A DNA stretch of 9,523 nucleotides, from the NCBI GenBank assembly GCA_964651495.1, contig CAZYWP010000124.1, positions 1 to 9,523 of the forward strand, given 5' to 3'. Below are positions 7,544-9,523 of this stretch, one piece after another. The position numbers were made by a program, and so were the translations under genes. The notes under the pieces were generated by a model that saw only the letters and a program-made list of their open reading frames with translations, was not told the origin of the DNA and did not search any database. Position 1 is the first letter of the stretch. Each line of letters opens with the position of its first letter. The stretch comes from CAZNVB01 sp964651495. Lineage in GTDB: Bacteria > Acidobacteriota > Aminicenantia > Aminicenantales > UBA8522.

Positions 7544-8243
7544 AGACGCGCTCCACGAGCGCAGCCAGGCTGTCCAGGGTCTTTTTCATGTCCCATCCGC
7601 CATGGACAGCCCCGGCCATAGCGTCGACCGAATGCGAAAGCTCCGGCAGAGCCTCCAGGTACGCCTCCCGGCTCGATGTGACCGGAGGAGGGGCCAGCAA
7701 AACGGCGTCCCGGGCGGCCAGGATCTCTTTGAGAAGAGCCCGGGCCTTGTCCGGTTTGCCCGCCGCCAGAAGGCCTCTGGCGAACCCGACCTTCTTGCGC
7801 AAGACTGACATGGCGTCGATAGCAAGGGTCACGCCGTTCGCTTCGTGCATGATTGTGATCCAGTTGCATGCATGGGCGCAGGAAAGAAAGGCAAGTCGCC
7901 ACTCTCCCTCCGCAATTTCCTTTTGCATACGAACGAGGTCCAGGCGCACGTCCTCCAGCCTCTGGGCCCAGCCCGGATCGCCCGCGTACCCTTCGGGAAG
8001 CGCCGCTGCGTATTCCTTCGCCAGGCCCGTCCAAAGTCTCTCGGCTTCGGCCGCGTCCGCGGCCGCGGCCTCCTTGATGCCGCGCCGTTCGGCATCGGCC
8101 GTCTTCACGATCTGTTGGACCGCTTGGCAGGCCAGGCGCATGTGCCGCCGCGCCTCCGACACCCGCTGGTCAAACGTCTGGCCAGCGACGCCCGCGGCAC
8201 CGGTTAAAATAAGGACGGTCGCAAGAATAATAGGCTTCTTCAT
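7527..8243 (-). CDS. Secreted helical protein of unknown function with a CAHAC cluster; first gene of the efflux operon
   Basis: I do not recognise the family. The 238-residue product has a signal peptide (MKKPIILATV then a hydrophobic stretch to about residue 21, VAG before QTFDQ), so mature protein is periplasmic or exported. The remainder is Ala/Glu/Arg/Leu-rich with heptad-like spacing and no further membrane helix, suggesting a helical bundle, with a proline break at 185-187. Its few cysteines and histidines partly cluster: His34 and Cys39 in one helix, and Cys122, His124, Cys126 and His133 in another. Cys122 and Cys126 are one turn apart, which could suit a metal site or a thiol pair. 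The frame could open further upstream (8333), but the ATG at 8243 is chosen because AAGGAGG lies six bases before it and it begins the signal peptide. It overlaps the TolC-like gene by 17 bases, so a role linked to the pump is inferred. CpxP-like or cytochrome c'-like folds were considered, but I see no CXXCH or LTXXQ motif. Confidence 0.75.
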   Translation of the reverse strand: MKKPIILATVLILTGAAGVAGQTFDQRVSEARRHMRLACQAVQQIVKTADAERRGIKEAAAADAAEAERLWTGLAKEYAAALPEGYAGDPGWAQRLEDVRLDLVRMQKEIAEGEWRLAFLSCAHACNWITIMHEANGVTLAIDAMSVLRKKVGFARGLLAAGKPDKARALLKEILAARDAVLLAPPPVTSSREAYLEALPELSHSVDAMAGAVHGGWDMKKTLDSLAALVERVYELAI

Positions 8244-8249
8244 ATTGAG

Positions 8250-8256
8250 CCTCCTT
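8250..8256 (-). promoter_or_regulatory. Strong Shine-Dalgarno site fixing the start of the unknown secreted protein
   Basis: The minus strand reads AAGGAGG, six bases before the ATG at 8241-8243. It is the strongest ribosome binding site in the window and argues against the longer reading frame that opens at 8333, whose first 30 residues would precede the signal peptide and are charged. Confidence 0.8.
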
Positions 8257-8338
8257 CTATGTTGGCAGAAACTGTATTTATCAAAAGGGAAATCCTTGAA
8301 TTTGTCCGATATTTCACGCCTGTCGCCTCTCACTTAAA

Positions 8339-8350
8339 ATAGCCGGCTAT
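8339..8350. repeat. Perfect 12-base palindrome ATAGCCGGCTAT over the usp stop codon
   Basis: The 12 bases are exactly self-complementary and include the usp stop codon (8347-8349). On the minus strand the palindrome runs into TTTT, so it could form a short hairpin acting as a weak or leaky terminator between usp and the efflux operon, or be an operator. The stem is at most four pairs with a four-base loop, so a terminator role is doubtful. The rest of the gap to 8244 holds the ribosome binding site and an AT-rich stretch without a convincing promoter. Confidence 0.35.
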
Positions 8351-9228
8351 CGCAGGGCTGGAATCAAGAGCACCGAAACCGATGCATCCCTGGCGATGTT
8401 ATGGCTTACACTCCCGAGAAAAATTTCTTGAATAAAACCCCTTCCCTGGCTGCCCATCACGACCAAGCTGTAATCTCCCCCTTTCAGCTCATTGAGGATC
8501 TCGCTGGTGGGGTTTCCATATGGGATCTTCAGCAAAACATTCTTCGCGCCCTTTTCTAAAAGTTTCTTTCTCAACATTTCGAGCCTTTCGGCATCAATCT
8601 TATTGAACTCCTCAAGCTTGTATTCGAGATATTTTTCGATTCGAGCTTTCTCTTGGACGTGAATGAGCGCAATCTCCTTGCATCCTCTCTTGACAATTTC
8701 CTCCAGATAAAGAAATGCCCTGTGCGAATTATCGGAGAAATCCGTGGCGTAAAGGATTTTTCTTCGGAAATCGGAGCAGGATATTTTTACGCAAGTTTCC
8801 CTGTTTTTTTCTTCTATGACTTCGGTCCGGACAAGCAACAGCGGTTTCTTATGGCTGTGGAGCAATTCTGAAGCGACGCTCCCGAACTTGAAGAGGAGAT
8901 GGCTGGCCAGACTTTCTCCATGCGCTCCTAAGATAATCAACGAAACATCTTTCTCCTCGGAAATCCGATTGATCTCGATCGAGGGGATGCCGGGCGCAAT
9001 GATAGTTTCGGTCTTTAGGCCGGCTTTCTCGAGGATATCCTTCTGTTTTTTTAATCTCGGCTCAACAACTGGAAGTAATTGATATTTTAACTCTTCGAGA
9101 TGCTTCAGACCGAGCGCATGACAAAGGAATGCCTTTTCAGCCCCCAATTGTTTGAATGCCCCTCCACAATTGACAATGCTATCGGCTGCTCGAGACAAAT
9201 CCGTAGCAATCAAAATCTTTTCAAACAT
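8347..9228 (-). CDS. Universal stress protein with two tandem Usp domains
   Basis: A 293-residue soluble protein made of two Usp domains, 1 to about 135 and about 156-293. Each opens with the family's first strand and aspartate: KILIATDLS (4-12) and KILYATDFSD (157-166). Each closes with the nucleotide-loop region. In domain 2, GSQG (259-262), nine residues and GS (272-273) fit the ATP-binding pattern G-2x-G-9x-G-S/T. In domain 1, GAHG (101-104) is followed by eleven residues before GS (116-117), so its loop is two residues longer and may bind nucleotide poorly. No signal peptide or membrane helix is present; it should be cytoplasmic. The start has AAGGAG at 9235-9240, six bases upstream. It is 68 bases behind the ACR3 stop and 103 bases before the next gene, so it may share a transcript with either. 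By eye it is more AT-rich than its neighbours on both sides. Its specific role here is unknown; stress response is inferred from the family. Confidence 0.9.
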   Translation of the reverse strand: MFEKILIATDLSRAADSIVNCGGAFKQLGAEKAFLCHALGLKHLEELKYQLLPVVEPRLKKQKDILEKAGLKTETIIAPGIPSIEINRISEEKDVSLIILGAHGESLASHLLFKFGSVASELLHSHKKPLLLVRTEVIEEKNRETCVKISCSDFRRKILYATDFSDNSHRAFLYLEEIVKRGCKEIALIHVQEKARIEKYLEYKLEEFNKIDAERLEMLRKKLLEKGAKNVLLKIPYGNPTSEILNELKGGDYSLVVMGSQGRGFIQEIFLGSVSHNIARDASVSVLLIPALR

Positions 9229-9296
9229 TTCATTCTCCTTTTCTTGGAATATTATCAGAGGCTAAATCGTTCTCTTTCATTTTGCCCTTGCTCTTT

Positions 9297-9523
9297 TTAA
9301 ACTCTGCTCTCATTCGCGTAATATTTGGTTCTAAATTTCAGGGCTACGTTGACCAGGCCGATCATGACGGGGACCTCGACGAGCGGGCCGATGACGGCGG
9401 CGAAAGCTTCCCCCGAGTTGATCCCGAAAACGGCCACGGCCACGGCGATGGCCAGCTCGAAGTTGTTACTCGCCGCGGTGAACGACAGGGTCGCCGCCTT
9501 GGGATAATCCGCGCCCGCCTTGC
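9297..9523 (-). CDS. acr3: ACR3-family arsenite efflux transporter, C-terminal part (5' end outside window)
   Basis: The frame enters from the right edge and ends at TAA 9297-9299, giving 74 residues. It contains DYPKAATLSFTAASNNFELA, then IAVAVAVFGINSGEAFAA, then VIGPLVEVPVMIGLVNVAL. These are the last two membrane helices of ACR3 carriers, including the conserved NNFE glutamate that takes part in arsenite transport in the family. The tail KFRTKYYANESRV is basic to polar and cytoplasmic. ACR3 extrudes arsenite (and in some members antimonite) across the inner membrane. Whether the rest of the gene is intact cannot be seen. It is GC-rich, like the efflux operon and unlike the neighbouring usp gene. 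It is the likely functional counterpart of the remnant at 1614-1943, with about 82% protein identity over 68 residues. No terminator is visible between it and usp. Confidence 0.9.
   Translation of the reverse strand, partial: KAGADYPKAATLSFTAASNNFELAIAVAVAVFGINSGEAFAAVIGPLVEVPVMIGLVNVALKFRTKYYANESRV

Noticed and set aside
6602..7621. 339-residue open frame on the plus strand
   Set aside because: Antisense shadow of the TolC-like gene; Arg/Gly/Pro-rich translation with no motif.
8244..8333. Upstream extension of the unknown secreted protein to a start at 8333
   Set aside because: It would place a charged 30-residue leader before an obvious signal peptide and ignore a perfect ribosome binding site at 8250-8256.
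8257..8338. Possible promoter for the efflux operon in the AT-rich gap
   Set aside because: TTGATA with CATAGA, or GATAAA without a proper -35 box, match poorly or leave almost no leader. I cannot support a promoter here.

Overview
The window reads as a bacterial chromosome segment from a Gram-negative (diderm) organism: it encodes an RND tripartite pump with a lipoprotein adaptor and a TolC-like outer-membrane channel, plus a secreted glycosidase-like protein. Gene content and mixed base composition would fit an Acidobacteriota-type lineage, possibly Candidatus Aminicenantes, but nothing in the sequence fixes the taxon and this is only a guess. Every supported gene lies on the minus strand, so transcription runs from the right edge to the left edge.

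From right to left in reading direction: (1) the 3' end of an ACR3-family arsenite transporter gene (9297-9523, cut by the window edge); (2) a tandem-domain universal stress protein (8347-9228); (3) a secreted, helical protein of unknown function with a Cys-Ala-His-Ala-Cys cluster (7527-8243); (4) a TolC-type outer-membrane efflux protein (6176-7543); (5) a periplasmic adaptor lipoprotein (5037-6176); (6) an RND permease (1939-5037); (7) a headless 3' remnant of a second ACR3 gene (1614-1943), truncated where the RND gene ends; (8) the 5' part of a secreted six-hairpin glycosidase / amylo-alpha-1,6-glucosidase-like gene (1-1509, cut by the left edge), with its own well-formed promoter at 1567-1595. 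Genes 3 to 6 overlap head to tail by 1 to 17 bases and are almost certainly one translationally coupled operon. Gene 2, and the ACR3 gene before it, may feed into the same transcript.

Together genes 1 to 6 look like a stress and toxic-compound resistance cluster: ACR3 would move arsenite across the inner membrane, the RND-adaptor-TolC complex would expel a substrate across the whole envelope, the Usp would act in the cytoplasm, and the unknown protein is a candidate periplasmic accessory factor. The substrate of the pump cannot be read from the sequence.

The most notable structural feature is that the usp-plus-efflux block is bracketed by two same-orientation ACR3 3' ends. Their proteins are about 82% identical over 68 residues, yet about half of the shared residues use different codons, so this is not a fresh duplication. 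Base composition also shifts along the window: by eye the efflux operon and right ACR3 are GC-rich, while the usp gene, the left ACR3 remnant and the glycosidase gene are more AT-rich. This suggests a mosaic built by insertion or rearrangement. There is no gene-free stretch over 300 bases; the gaps are 1510-1613, 8244-8346 and 9229-9296. No tRNA, rRNA, CRISPR array, transposase or IS end was seen.
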